Below, one piece after another: positions 17,861 through 26,829 of a stretch of DNA of 64,000 bases; position 1 is the first letter of the stretch; every line of letters starts with the position of its first letter. The notes beneath the pieces are model-generated. The model made no database searches and was not told the origin of the DNA. It was given only the letters and a program-made list of their open reading frames with translations. Made by a program: the position numbers and the translations under genes. The stretch comes from Bog-473 sp963836605 (lineage in GTDB: Bacteria; Actinomycetota; Acidimicrobiia; Acidimicrobiales; RAAP-2): positions 682,001 to 746,000 of the forward strand of contig CAWIKB010000011.1 in NCBI GenBank assembly GCA_963836605.1, given 5' to 3'.

Positions 17861-19487
17861 TCAGGTTCTATCAGCCACTGCCGTCCGGTTGCTCAGCTGC
17901 TTCCTGAGTCGGAACTTCTGGACCTTGCCCGAGGGGGTTCGGGGGAACTCCTGGACCTGGTGCAGCGTCTCGGGCCACTTCTGTCGAGCCAGTCCGGCGG
18001 CGGCCAGATGCTCCCGCACCGATAGCAGGGTAGGTGCGGCCATCCCGGGCCGGACGATCAGCACGGCTGATGCGTGCTCGCCCAGGCGGACGTCCGGCTC
18101 GGAGACCACGGCCACGTCCATCACCGCCTCCATCCCGAGCAGCAGCTCCTCGATCTCCTGGGCGCTGATGTTCTCGCCGCCCCGGATGATGACGTCCGAG
18201 ATCCGGTCGGTGATGGTGAGGTAGCCGTCCTCGTCGAGCACCCCGACGTCGCCGGTGGCATACCAACCCTCGGCGTCAAAGGCGCCGGCCGTAAGCGCCG
18301 GGTCGGTGTAGCCGAGGCAGCAATCGGGGCCGCGGGAGATGATCTGCCCGTCCTCGTCGAGATGGAACTCCACCCCGGGCAGGGCCCGGCCGTCCGTGGT
18401 CAAGCGCTTGACCTCGGGCTCGTCGAGCAGGGAGCCGGTGATGGAGGGGTGCTCGGTGCTGCCGTAGGACCGAAACACCTTGATGCCCATGTTGGTGGCC
18501 CGGGTGGTCACCGCCACCGGCACGGCCGATCCACCGAGGCCGGCGAACGGCAGCATGGCCAGGTGATCGTCCGAGAAGTCGGGATGGTCCAGCAAGCTGG
18601 TCAGGAAGTAGGTGGCGCCGCCGCCGACGCCCAGCCCCTCTTCTCGCATCATGCGCAGCACCACGCCGGGATCCCACACGTCGAGCAGGTGCACCGCGCG
18701 CTCCCGCAGGAGCGGCATGAGGAACGCATTGAGCATGCCGATGAAGTGACCGACCGGTGTGCCGGTGATGGACGGGGGCCCGCCCTTGGGAAACATGTAA
18801 TCAAGCTGTCGGGTCTCCGAGGCGATGGTGCGATGTGAGTGGACCACGCCTTTGGGGTCACGGGTCGTTCCCGACGTGAAACCGACGACGGCCGGGGCGT
18901 CGGGATCGACCACGGCCGGCCCGGTGATCGGGTCGGACGCCAGGAGGGTGTCAAAGGCCGTGGCCCCGACCGGGAGATTGGACTCCGGGGTGTCACCGAC
19001 CACCAGCCAGAGCGGGACGGGACGCTGGGCCAGCAATTCGGCATAGGTGGCCAGGTAATCGCTGTGACCGAAGCGATCGGCGGTGACCACCAGGTCGGGC
19101 ACGGTCACCCGGAGGATGTACTCGACCTCTTTGGACCCATAGGAGTGGACGATCGGCACCACGATGGCGCCCAGATACGCAGCGGCCCAGAAGGTGACGC
19201 CGGCCTCGACCCAGTTGGGCAACTGCACCACGACGAGGTCGCCCGGTCCGAGGCCCCGGGCCCGCAGTGATGCGGCCAGGATGCGGGCGGCCCGGTCGAC
19301 GTCGGCAAAGGTGCCGAGCCCAGGGCCGGACCTTGGAGTGGACCTGAAAGTCCATGGCACCCCGGCGAGCCAAGCCGTTGGCCACGATCTGGCCGAGCGA
19401 GTCGTCGGTCCACCAGCCTTCGGCCTTGTAGCGCGCGGCCAACGCGGCGGGCACCGTGCGAAGGCCCCACCTATCCTCCACGTTCAT
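17861..19487 (-). pseudogene. AMP-dependent acyl-CoA synthetase with single-base frameshift
   Basis: Two reading frames together encode a full FadD-type ligase. The 5' part starts at ATG 19487 (MNVEDRWGLRTVPAALAA) and ends its family match at KVRPW. The rest continues in the next frame as GTFADVDRAARILAASL. Deleting one G from the GGG at 19319-19321 restores a 541-residue protein, the normal length. The remainder is intact: FTSGTTRDPKGVVHSHR, FRSYGSTEHPS, YATGDVGVLDEDGY and the lysine in TPSGKVQKF. Either the gene is inactivated or the base is a sequencing or assembly error. Initiation at GTG 19360 would give a 499-residue N-terminally shortened product. It is divergent from the KshB-like reductase. 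Confidence 0.8.
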
Positions 19488-19560
19488 GCGTGATGCCCCC
19501 ACACGTCTTCCTCTCGGAACCGGGCCCGTCTCCGGGTGGCGCCACCCAGCCCGAGCTTCA

Positions 19561-19589
19561 TTGCCATTCTAGGAGAACTTCGTTATCAT
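19561..19589 (+). promoter_or_regulatory. Promoter of KshB-like reductase, leaderless type
   Basis: TTGCCA (19561-19566), a 17-bp spacer and TATCAT (19584-19589) make a good -35/-10 pair. The ATG at 19598 begins 8 bases after the -10 box, so transcription should start at or next to the start codon. No ribosome site lies at normal distance; AGGAG at 19571-19575 is 22 bases away and inside the promoter spacer. Confidence 0.6.
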
Positions 19590-19597
19590 TTGTCAAT

Positions 19598-20659
19598 ATG
19601 GCACTCTTGGGTCCGGTGACTGACGCAACCGGTGTACGCGACCACGGGTATCATCAGATTCGAGTGAGCCGGGTGGTGCCCGAGACCGCCGAGGCCCATT
19701 CGTTCGTCCTGGATATCCCCGCCGAACTGCGATCTGACTTCTCCTACACGTCCGGGCAATTCTGCACCTTCAGGATCTGGGTGGACGGGCAACCGTATAT
19801 CCGGTGTTACTCCATGTCCTCGGCCCCGGCGGTCGACTCCGAGCTCCGGGTCACGGTCAAGCGGACGCCCGACGGGGTGGTCTCGAATTGGATGAATGAC
19901 CACGTCGCAGCGGGCGACCTCATTGAGGTGGCCCGGCCCGCCGGGTTCTTTCAGCTCCGGGGCGACGGGGACGTGGTGGCCTTCAGCGCGGGCAGCGGCA
20001 TCACCCCGGTGCTCTCTCTCATCAAGACGGCCACGGCCGCCACGACTCGACGGGTTCGGCTGCTCTACGCCAACCGGGACCACGACGCCATCATCTTCCG
20101 GGCGGAAATCGATGCCCTGTGCCAGCAGCATGGTGAACGCCTCGCGGTGGCCCACCACCTCGATGTCGAGTCGGGACTCGTCACGCCCGATGCAATCCGC
20201 TCGTTTGCCGATTCCGCCCCCACCACGCAGTACTACATCTGCGGCCCCGGCCCGTTCATGCACGTGGTGGAGGAGACCCTCTTGGCCGATGGCGTCGATC
20301 CGCAGCGGATCCACATCGAACGCTTCACACCGGCCGACGCGCCGGGGGAACCCGAAGCGGACGACGGCGGCGACGGGTTCGCCCCGGCCGCCCGGGTCAC
20401 CATCACGTTGCACGGTCGGACCGAGTCGACCGACCACTGTGCCGGGACCACCATTCTGCAGACCGCTCGGCAAATGGGCCTGGCGCCGCCGTTCTCGTGC
20501 GAGATGGGCAGCTGCGCCACCTGCATGGCTATGGTCCGTGAGGGCTCGGTGGCCATGCACGCCAACAATGCCCTGACCGAGGACGAGATCGCTGAAGGGT
20601 GGGTGCTGACCTGTCAGTCGCTGCCCACCAGCCCGACCGTCGACGTTGTCTACGAATAA
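19598..20659 (+). CDS. KshB-like ferredoxin reductase, FAD/NADH and [2Fe-2S]
   Basis: This 353-residue electron-transfer protein passes electrons from NAD(P)H to an oxygenase. The FNR-type FAD domain has the RxYS motif at Arg69-Ser72, the nucleotide-binding domain has AGSGITPVLSL at residues 131-141 and YYICGPGPFMH near 212-222, and the C-terminal plant-type ferredoxin domain has Cys301-x4-Cys306-x2-Cys309 and Cys339. This order and length match KshB, the reductase of 3-ketosteroid 9-alpha-hydroxylase, and related phenylacetyl-CoA oxygenase reductases. The nearby Rieske oxygenase (14995) is the obvious partner, but it is on the other strand 3 kb away. The start is at ATG 19598, supported by the leaderless promoter. 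Confidence 0.9.
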   Translation: MALLGPVTDATGVRDHGYHQIRVSRVVPETAEAHSFVLDIPAELRSDFSYTSGQFCTFRIWVDGQPYIRCYSMSSAPAVDSELRVTVKRTPDGVVSNWMNDHVAAGDLIEVARPAGFFQLRGDGDVVAFSAGSGITPVLSLIKTATAATTRRVRLLYANRDHDAIIFRAEIDALCQQHGERLAVAHHLDVESGLVTPDAIRSFADSAPTTQYYICGPGPFMHVVEETLLADGVDPQRIHIERFTPADAPGEPEADDGGDGFAPAARVTITLHGRTESTDHCAGTTILQTARQMGLAPPFSCEMGSCATCMAMVREGSVAMHANNALTEDEIAEGWVLTCQSLPTSPTVDVVYE

Positions 20660-20675
20660 GACGCTGTCTACGAAT
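20647..20675. repeat. Short direct repeat over reductase stop codon
   Basis: TGTCTACGAAT occurs at 20647-20657 and again at 20665-20675, an 18-bp period. The first copy encodes the last residues of the reductase (VYE) and precedes its TAA; the second lies just before the ribosome site of the next gene. It looks like a small tandem duplication across the stop codon. Confidence 0.7.
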
Positions 20676-20687
20676 CAGAGGAGTACC

Positions 20688-21125
20688 GTGGAGGAGTTTC
20701 CGGTCACCGATGTCATTGAGTTGCAGCAGTTGCTGGGGCGGTACGCCGTGGGCATGACCAAGGATGACGTGGAAGCCGTCATGGAGGTCTTCACCACCGA
20801 CGGCACCTACAGCGCCTTCGGCGACACCTACTCGTTGGCCGACTTCCCCGCCTTGGTGGCAGCCGCCCCCAAGGGGCTGTTCATGGTGGGACCACCGGTC
20901 TTCGACCTCGACACCGACACCGGCACCGGCACCGGCCAGCAGCCGTTGTGCTTCGTCGAGCAAACCACCCACGCCATGCGGATCGGCTACTACTCCGACA
21001 CGTATGTGCGCACGAAGGAGGGCTGGCGCCTGCGCACCCGTTCGATGACCTTCCTCCGCAAGAGCGGTGCGCAGGACTCGGGCCGAGCGCACGACCCGAC
21101 CCGGCCCGCCCCCACCGCACCCTGA
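20688..21125 (+). CDS. SnoaL-like (NTF2-fold) protein
   Basis: This 145-residue protein has the cone-shaped NTF2-like fold pattern: VTDVIELQQLLGRYAVGM, then DVEAVMEVFTTDGTYSAFG, and a C-terminal SDTYVRTKEGWRLRTRSMTFL. Family members include dehydratases, isomerases such as ketosteroid isomerase, and small hydroxylases. The aspartate in VFTTDGTY is the family's usual conserved acid. GTG 20688 is chosen for AGAGGAG about 5 bases upstream. Its stop overlaps the following dehydrogenase start in TGATG. Its place between a reductase and a dehydrogenase pair suggests isomerase or dehydratase work on the same CoA-ester or ring intermediate (inference). Confidence 0.8.
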   Translation: MEEFPVTDVIELQQLLGRYAVGMTKDDVEAVMEVFTTDGTYSAFGDTYSLADFPALVAAAPKGLFMVGPPVFDLDTDTGTGTGQQPLCFVEQTTHAMRIGYYSDTYVRTKEGWRLRTRSMTFLRKSGAQDSGRAHDPTRPAPTAP

Positions 21126-22255
21126 TGGAGCTCGATGAGTACCGGGTTTCGCTGGACGCCTGGCTCGAGCACAACCTGTCGTCGCTGCAGCCCGACCACG
21201 CTGGCCTGGGCAGCCTCGATGACCAGATGGAGCAGCTGGCCAAGGTCAAGCGGCTCACCTTCGGCGCCGGCTGGATGCGCTGGGGTTGGCCCGAACGGGT
21301 CGGCGGCCTGGGCGGTTCCATTTTGCTGCGCGGCTACCTCGGTGAAGCGCTGACCACCCTCGATCTGGTCGAACCGGGTCTCTACTCCATGACCGAGGTG
21401 CTGGCCCCGACCATGATCGACTACGCCAGCCCGGAGCTGGCCTCGGAGATGGTGCCCCGGCTGCTCAGCGGTGCGGAGACCTGGTGCCAGGGATTTTCCG
21501 AGCCGGGGAGCGGCAGCAACCTGGCCGCGCTGACGTGCCGGGCCACCCGGGACGGGGCCGTGTGGCGCGTATCGGGCCAGAAGGTCTGGACCAGCCTGGC
21601 CCAATACGCCCAGCGCTGTGTCCTCCTCACCCGCACCGGACCGCCCGGGTCGGCCCATAGGGGCATCACCGCCCTGTTCGTCGACATGGAGAGCCCGGGC
21701 ATTGAGGTGCGGCCGATCGACACCATGCACGGTACCCCCGAGTTCTCCGAGGTCTTCTTCGACGATGTGGCCGTCCCGCTCGACCGCACCCTGGGCGAGG
21801 AGGGGCAAGGCTGGTCCGTGGCCATGGACCTGCTCCCCTTCGAGCGGAGCACCGCGCTCTGGCACCGGGCCGCCCACCTTCATGTGCGCCTGCAGCGCTT
21901 GCTCGACGTCGCTCCCGTCGATTCGATCGATCCGACCAATCTGGGCGAGGTGACCCAACTCGTCTACGCCCTGCGGGCCCGCTCCCGCTCGACCCAATAT
22001 CGACTGGCCGCCGGCGAGAAGCTCGGACCGGAGACCTCCATCGACAAGGTCCTCGTGGCCGGCGCCGAACAGGCGGTCTTCGACCTGGTGGCCGACAGCC
22101 TCGGCGATGTCCTGGCCCTCGGCGACGACCCCGAGAACACCCGCTGGCGCCGCGAGTACCTCTACTCGCGCGCCGCCACCATCTACGGCGGGACGGCCGA
22201 GATCCAGCGCAACATCATCGCCCGCCGACTGCTCGACCTCGGAGCCGAGAGCTGA
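21125..22255 (+). CDS. Acyl-CoA dehydrogenase, larger subunit of probable pair
   Basis: This 376-residue acyl-CoA dehydrogenase has GFSEPGSGSNLAALTCRAT, the FAD-contact motif VWTSLAQYAQR, and the C-terminal signature YGGTAEIQRNIIARRLL. The position of the usual catalytic glutamate (YEGT in medium-chain enzymes) is a glycine, so the base must come from elsewhere or from the partner. Its start overlaps the SnoaL-like stop and its stop overlaps the start of a shorter dehydrogenase at 22255, both as TGATG. Such adjacency is the known arrangement of alpha2beta2 heterotetrameric dehydrogenases in steroid side-chain degradation. The substrate is unknown. Confidence 0.88.
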   Translation: MELDEYRVSLDAWLEHNLSSLQPDHAGLGSLDDQMEQLAKVKRLTFGAGWMRWGWPERVGGLGGSILLRGYLGEALTTLDLVEPGLYSMTEVLAPTMIDYASPELASEMVPRLLSGAETWCQGFSEPGSGSNLAALTCRATRDGAVWRVSGQKVWTSLAQYAQRCVLLTRTGPPGSAHRGITALFVDMESPGIEVRPIDTMHGTPEFSEVFFDDVAVPLDRTLGEEGQGWSVAMDLLPFERSTALWHRAAHLHVRLQRLLDVAPVDSIDPTNLGEVTQLVYALRARSRSTQYRLAAGEKLGPETSIDKVLVAGAEQAVFDLVADSLGDVLALGDDPENTRWRREYLYSRAATIYGGTAEIQRNIIARRLLDLGAES

Positions 22256-23217
22256 TGGACGCGGCCGATCGCGCCCTTTTCGAGGCCAGCCTCCGTCACG
22301 TCCTGGACAGCCAATCCGGTGCCACCCTCGACCAGGCCCTGGACGACCTGGGATGGCGGGACGCGCTGGCGACGGACGCCCAGGAGGCCGTGCCGGTCCT
22401 GTTCGCGTTGCAGGGACATGGCAACACCAGCTCCTCCGCCCTGAGCGAGGTGCTTGCGTTTGCGTTGGGGCGCGAGGACACCAGAGATGCCGCGGTGGTC
22501 TGGCCCGCCTTGGGGCAATCGACGCCACCTGGCCGCCTGATCGATGGCGCGTTGACCGTGCGGGGATTGAGCCTCGTCTCCATGACCGGACGACCGACGA
22601 TGGTGGTCGTCGCTCACGTCGATGACTACGACCGGTCCTTCGATATCGCCACCGACGATCTCAGGTTGCGGCACCCCGAAGGGCTCGACCCGCGTCTCGG
22701 CCTGGTCGAGGTCCGAGGTGAGGGCCTGACCGTCGGCCCCGGGTCGCCACTCGACGCGGGCGCGTGGTCGAAGGCCGTGGCCCTGGCCCGGGTGGCTCTC
22801 GCCCATGAAATGGTGGGGGCGGCCCGCCGGATGCTCGACCTGGCCCGCTCTCATGCCCTGGACCGCATCCAGTTCGGCCGGCCCATCAGCGACTTTCAAG
22901 CCGTGCGCCATCGACTGGCCGAGACCCTGGTGGCCATTGAGACGGCACACTCCATGCTGGAGGCCGCCTGGCGCGATCAATCAGCCGACACGGCGGCCAT
23001 GGCCAAGGCACTGGCCGGGCGCGGCAGTCGCATCACCGCTCGCCACAGCCAGCAGGTACTGGCGGGCATCGGCTTCACCACCGAGCACGAGTTCCATCAC
23101 TACGTGGGGCGCGTTTTCGTGCTCGACCAACTCTTCGGTACGGCCCGATCCCTGACCAAGGACCTCGGAGTCCACCTCCTCGAGTCCCGCCGGCTCATGG
23201 CCCTGCCCCCGCTGTAG
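22255..23217 (+). CDS. Acyl-CoA dehydrogenase-like, smaller subunit of probable pair
   Basis: This 320-residue protein is shorter than a complete acyl-CoA dehydrogenase and has a degenerate middle domain. It keeps the C-terminal helical bundle with RIQFGRPISDFQAVRHRLAE and the glycine region GIGFTTEHEFHHYVGR. The usual YEGT-EIQR motif is reduced to FGTARSLTKDLG. These features fit the non-catalytic or FAD-sharing subunit of a heteromeric enzyme with the product of the gene at 21125, to which it is joined by a TGATG overlap. The gene ends 35 bp before a convergent LLM oxidoreductase. Confidence 0.82.
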   Translation: MDAADRALFEASLRHVLDSQSGATLDQALDDLGWRDALATDAQEAVPVLFALQGHGNTSSSALSEVLAFALGREDTRDAAVVWPALGQSTPPGRLIDGALTVRGLSLVSMTGRPTMVVVAHVDDYDRSFDIATDDLRLRHPEGLDPRLGLVEVRGEGLTVGPGSPLDAGAWSKAVALARVALAHEMVGAARRMLDLARSHALDRIQFGRPISDFQAVRHRLAETLVAIETAHSMLEAAWRDQSADTAAMAKALAGRGSRITARHSQQVLAGIGFTTEHEFHHYVGRVFVLDQLFGTARSLTKDLGVHLLESRRLMALPPL

Positions 23218-23252
23218 CGCCGGGTCAGGATCGCGGGGTAATGGGTGAGCGG

Positions 23253-24206
23253 TCAGTGGGACGAGGCGATCGACGCCAGCAACCCGCGGGTCCGCTTCGA
23301 GGAGGCGATGAGCTCATCACGGCCATCCCCGATCGGCACCACCCGCACCGAGATGTCGGTCACCCCGGCGTCGGCAAAGGAGCGCAGGCGCCGTTCGATG
23401 GTGGCTTCACTCCCGGCCACCAGGATGTCGCCCACGGTCCGGGCATCACCGCGTTCGAGCAACTTCTGATAGTTCGGCGACACCTCGGCTTCGGAGAGGA
23501 TGCGGTTGGTCCGGGCCACCGCGATGTCGATCTCGTCGTCGGCACACAGGCACACGGGAAGGCCCGCCACTATCCGGGGTGCCGCTCGACCGGCGGCGGC
23601 TGCGGCACTGGTCAGGCTGGGCACGATGTGCGAGCCGATGGCCCGTTCGTCGGCCATCCAGAGGATCGTCCCGTCGGCCCGTTCGCCACAGAGCTTGAGC
23701 ATGAGCGGCCCCAACGCCGCCAACAAAATGGGCGTGGGGGCCACGTCGGTGATATCGAGCGGGTTGTGGATGCGGAAGAAATCGTTCTCGACGTCGACCG
23801 TACCGGGGCCGCGCAGGGCCTGATCCAACACGTCGAGGTAGGACCGCATGGTGGGGACCGGACGGTCGTAGGGCAGTCCGAGCATGTCGTCGATGACCCA
23901 GTGGTGCGAGACCCCCAAGCCCACCGAGAGGCGACCCTCGCAGACGGCTTGGACCGACAGGATCTGTTGGGCCAGCGCGATGGGGTGCCGGGGCTGGACC
24001 GGCACCACGGCGGTGCCGATCTCGATGCGACTCGTCTCGGTGCCGACCAGCACGGCCGCGGTGAGGGCGTCGAATTCGTCGGGGATCTGCGGGATCCAGA
24101 CCGTGGACAACCCTGCCTCTTCGGCCCACCGGGCATCGGCTTGGAGGCGCTGCGCCTTGGTCCGGTAGCGGCCCCGCTCCGGGCCGATCATCAAGCCGAT
24201 TCGCAT
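23253..24206 (-). CDS. LLM-class oxidoreductase, probably F420-dependent
   Basis: This 317-residue TIM-barrel protein belongs to the luciferase-like monooxygenase superfamily. It opens MRIGLMIGPERG, has WAEEAGLSTVWIPQIP, IEIGTAVVPVQPRHPIALAQQ and the family motif GRLSVGLGVSHHW near residue 100. This set resembles the F420-dependent branch rather than the long FMN-dependent NtaA type at 33013. ATG 24206 is preceded by AAGGAGG. It stands alone, divergent from a P450. It would transfer hydride between reduced F420 and an unknown substrate; flavin cannot be excluded. Confidence 0.82.
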   Translation of the reverse strand: MRIGLMIGPERGRYRTKAQRLQADARWAEEAGLSTVWIPQIPDEFDALTAAVLVGTETSRIEIGTAVVPVQPRHPIALAQQILSVQAVCEGRLSVGLGVSHHWVIDDMLGLPYDRPVPTMRSYLDVLDQALRGPGTVDVENDFFRIHNPLDITDVAPTPILLAALGPLMLKLCGERADGTILWMADERAIGSHIVPSLTSAAAAAGRAAPRIVAGLPVCLCADDEIDIAVARTNRILSEAEVSPNYQKLLERGDARTVGDILVAGSEATIERRLRSFADAGVTDISVRVVPIGDGRDELIASSKRTRGLLASIASSH

Positions 24207-24246
24207 GCCACATCCTCCTTCCACCGGCGGACTTCGTCCCACGAGA

Positions 24247-24263
24247 ACATACTTCTGATATGT
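24247..24263. promoter_or_regulatory. Inverted repeat in LLM/P450 divergent promoter region
   Basis: ACATA-CTTCTGA-TATGT is a perfect 5-bp inverted repeat with a 7-bp spacer in the 153-bp gap between the divergent LLM gene and the P450. It is embedded in an AT-rich stretch that also has GAGAA (24243-24247) and TTCTC (24274-24278) in inverted orientation. An operator is possible. Its core CTTCT is shared with the repeat at 2498-2512. Confidence 0.3.
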
Positions 24264-24359
24264 GCAATGATAATTCTCTTTTCACATGAACAGCAGTACG
24301 CGGCCCGCACCCGCGTCGACCATCCACTCCCCGTGCTCCCCGAAAGATCGAGGTAGACC

Positions 24360-25646
24360 ATGGACAATTGCGACAATTACCAGGCAATCGACTTCTTCCG
24401 GGACGATGCCATGATCGTCGATCCCTATCCGTACTTCGAAGCCATCCGCGACCAGGGCCCGGCATGGCGAGAGCCCCATCATGACGTGGTGATGATCACC
24501 GGCTACGAAGAAGCGATGGCCGTCTACAGCGATACCGACTCCTTCTCCTCCTGCACGTCGGTCACCGGTCCCTTTCCCGGCTTTCCGGTCCCGCTGGAGG
24601 GCGACGACATCAGCGACCTCATCGCGCAATACCGCGACCAGCTGCCGATGAGCGACCAGCTCCCCACCTTTGATCCACCGAAGCACACCGATCATCGCTC
24701 CCTGCTGCTCCGACTGATCACCCCCAAGCGCCTGAAGGGCAACGAGGAATTCATGTGGCGCCTGGCCGACCGCCAACTCGACACATTTCTCGCTGACGGC
24801 CACGGGGAGTTCATCGGCGAATTCGCCAATCCGTTCGCCATGCTCGTGATTGCCGATCTCCTGGGAGTCCCGGAGGAGGATCATCCCCGGTTCACCGAGG
24901 CCCTCATCCACCGTCCGAAGGATCAGGGTGGTGTGGGCAGCATCGGCGAGGACACCCTGAGCCACTCGCCGTTGGCCTATCTCTACCAGGAGTTCACCAC
25001 GTACATCGAGGAACGGCGACGCACTCCCCGAGACGACGTCCTCACGGGACTGGCCACGGCAACGTTCCCCGATGGCTCCGTCCCCGAGGTCATCGACGTG
25101 GTTCGGGTCGCCGCCAACCTCTTTGCCGCCGGCCAGGAAACCACGGTCCGGCTCCTGGGCTCGGCCCTCCAGATGATGGCCGAGGATCAGGAACTCCAGC
25201 TTCTCCTGCGCAACGAGCGTGACCGGATCCCGAACTTCGTGGAGGAGATGCTGCGAATGGAGAGTCCGGTCAAGGGGGACTTCCGCCTCACCCGGGTGCC
25301 GACCAAGGTCGGTGACCTGGAGCTGCCGGCCGGGACCACCGTGATGCTGGTCAACGCCGCGGCCAACCGCGATCCGCGCCGGTTCGAGGACCCCGCGGCG
25401 TTCGACATCGGACGGGAGAACGCCCGCCACCACATGGCCTTCGGGCGGGGCAGCCACACCTGCCCGGGAGCGCCGCTGGCCCGGACCGAAGCCCGGGTCA
25501 GCATCGAGCGTCTGCTCGATCGGACCACCAACATCGAGCTCTCCGAGGAGAAGCACGGACCCGCCGGGGCTCGAAGGTTCCACTACGTCCCCACCTTCAT
25601 CCTCCGGGGACTGACCCGGCTCTATCTGGAGTACACGCCGGCGTAG
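24360..25646 (+). CDS. Cytochrome P450 (bacterial class I)
   Basis: This 428-residue P450 opens YQAIDFFRDDAMIVDPYPYFEAIR. It has FPVPLEGDDISDLIAQYRDQLP in the B-C region, LITPKRLKGNE in the C helix, AAGQETTVRLLG in the I helix, EEMLRMESPVKGDFRL (ExxR) and FGRGSHTCPGAPLAR with the thiolate Cys368. GAGG lies upstream of ATG 24360. It is closely similar over its whole length to the P450 at 56150 and clearly distinct from those at 8067 and 52607. Two acyl-CoA dehydrogenase genes follow, suggesting that hydroxylation and beta-oxidation of one compound are co-regulated. Confidence 0.93.
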   Translation: MDNCDNYQAIDFFRDDAMIVDPYPYFEAIRDQGPAWREPHHDVVMITGYEEAMAVYSDTDSFSSCTSVTGPFPGFPVPLEGDDISDLIAQYRDQLPMSDQLPTFDPPKHTDHRSLLLRLITPKRLKGNEEFMWRLADRQLDTFLADGHGEFIGEFANPFAMLVIADLLGVPEEDHPRFTEALIHRPKDQGGVGSIGEDTLSHSPLAYLYQEFTTYIEERRRTPRDDVLTGLATATFPDGSVPEVIDVVRVAANLFAAGQETTVRLLGSALQMMAEDQELQLLLRNERDRIPNFVEEMLRMESPVKGDFRLTRVPTKVGDLELPAGTTVMLVNAAANRDPRRFEDPAAFDIGRENARHHMAFGRGSHTCPGAPLARTEARVSIERLLDRTTNIELSEEKHGPAGARRFHYVPTFILRGLTRLYLEYTPA

Positions 25647-25689
25647 GAGCCGACCACCAGGCCGACGAACCCGAAACGGAGGACCCTTC

Positions 25690-26829
25690 ATGTTGCTGAC
25701 GCTCGAACGCGATCAGGAACTCTTCCAAGAGACGACGATCAAGCTCCTCAATGAGCTGGTCCCGGTGCAAGAGCTTCGCCGCCTGCGCGATGACCCCCAA
25801 GGCTTCAGCGACGACTACTGGCGACGGGGTGCGGAGCTCGGGTGGACCTCGCTGCTGGTCGGCGAAGCCCACGGGGGCGGTTCCGTCGGGAGCGACGGCC
25901 TCGAAGACCTGGCCATCGTGGCGTACGAGTTCGGCCGGCATGCCGCGCCCGGCCCGCTGGCCGTGGTCAACGTGGTGGCGGCGACGCTGAGCGAGGCCGG
26001 CGGTACCGAGCACGAAGCCGTCATCGAAGCCATCGTCTCGGGCGCCTCGATCGCCACCTGGTGTCTCAACGAGCCTCGTCCGAACGAAAGGATCGACGGG
26101 CTTTCCTTCGACCTCCACACCGAGGGCGACGAGGTGGTGCTCGACGGCGTGAAACGCCCGGTGGAGTCGGCGGCCAAGGCCGATTGTTTCCTGGTCACCG
26201 GCCGCAGTGCGGTCGGCCTCACCCAAGTGCTCGTGCCGGCAGACACGCCCGGCCTCTCGGTGGCACCCATGCACGCGGTCGACCTGACCCGCCGCTTCTC
26301 GGTTGTCACCTTCGACAATGTGCGACTGCCCACTTCAGCCCTGGTCGGGGAGGAAGGCCGGGCTCAGGAACAGATGCGCCGACAGCTCCAGCGCTCCGTG
26401 TGCCTGGTGAGCGCTGAAGCCGTTGGCGCCATGCAGGCCGCCTTCGACATGACGGTCGAATGGGCCTTCGATCGCTACTCGTTTGGACGACCCCTGGCGT
26501 CGTACCAGGAGCTCAAACACCGCTTCGCTGACATGAAGACGTGGCTGGAGGCGGGCCACGCCATCAGCGACGCCGCCATCCGGGCGGTGGCCCGCCACTC
26601 GGCCGATGCCCCTGAGCTGGTCGGCGCGGCCAAGGCCTTCATCGGCGACTACGGCGGAGAGCTCATCCAGGACTGCGTGCAGATCCACGGCGGCATCGGC
26701 GTGACCTTTGACCACGACATCCATCTGTACCTGCGCCGGCACACGCTCAACCGAGCGCTCTACGGCACCGCGTCGGAACATCGGCAGAGCTTGGCTGACC
26801 TGGCCCGGTGGCCCGAGGACGCGTCGTGA
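25690..26829 (+). CDS. Acyl-CoA dehydrogenase-like subunit of probable pair
   Basis: This 379-residue family member has LGWTSLLVGEAHGGG, the middle-domain VVTFDNVRLPTSALVGEEG, the signature DRYSFGRPLASYQELKHRFADM and VQIHGGIGVTFDHDIHLYLRR. At the C-terminus the base-bearing motif is absent and the sequence reads ALYGTASEHRQSLADL. It therefore looks like the accessory subunit of a heteromeric enzyme. GGAGG sits 8 bases before ATG 25690, 43 bp after the P450. Its stop overlaps the next gene by GTGA (26826-26829), as expected for equimolar subunits. Confidence 0.85.
   Translation: MLLTLERDQELFQETTIKLLNELVPVQELRRLRDDPQGFSDDYWRRGAELGWTSLLVGEAHGGGSVGSDGLEDLAIVAYEFGRHAAPGPLAVVNVVAATLSEAGGTEHEAVIEAIVSGASIATWCLNEPRPNERIDGLSFDLHTEGDEVVLDGVKRPVESAAKADCFLVTGRSAVGLTQVLVPADTPGLSVAPMHAVDLTRRFSVVTFDNVRLPTSALVGEEGRAQEQMRRQLQRSVCLVSAEAVGAMQAAFDMTVEWAFDRYSFGRPLASYQELKHRFADMKTWLEAGHAISDAAIRAVARHSADAPELVGAAKAFIGDYGGELIQDCVQIHGGIGVTFDHDIHLYLRRHTLNRALYGTASEHRQSLADLARWPEDAS

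Noticed and set aside
19566..19590. KstR-like steroid operator near the KshB-like gene
   Set aside because: The half-sites AAC and GTT are 3 bases apart rather than 2, and the outer bases do not match; the sequence is better explained as a promoter.
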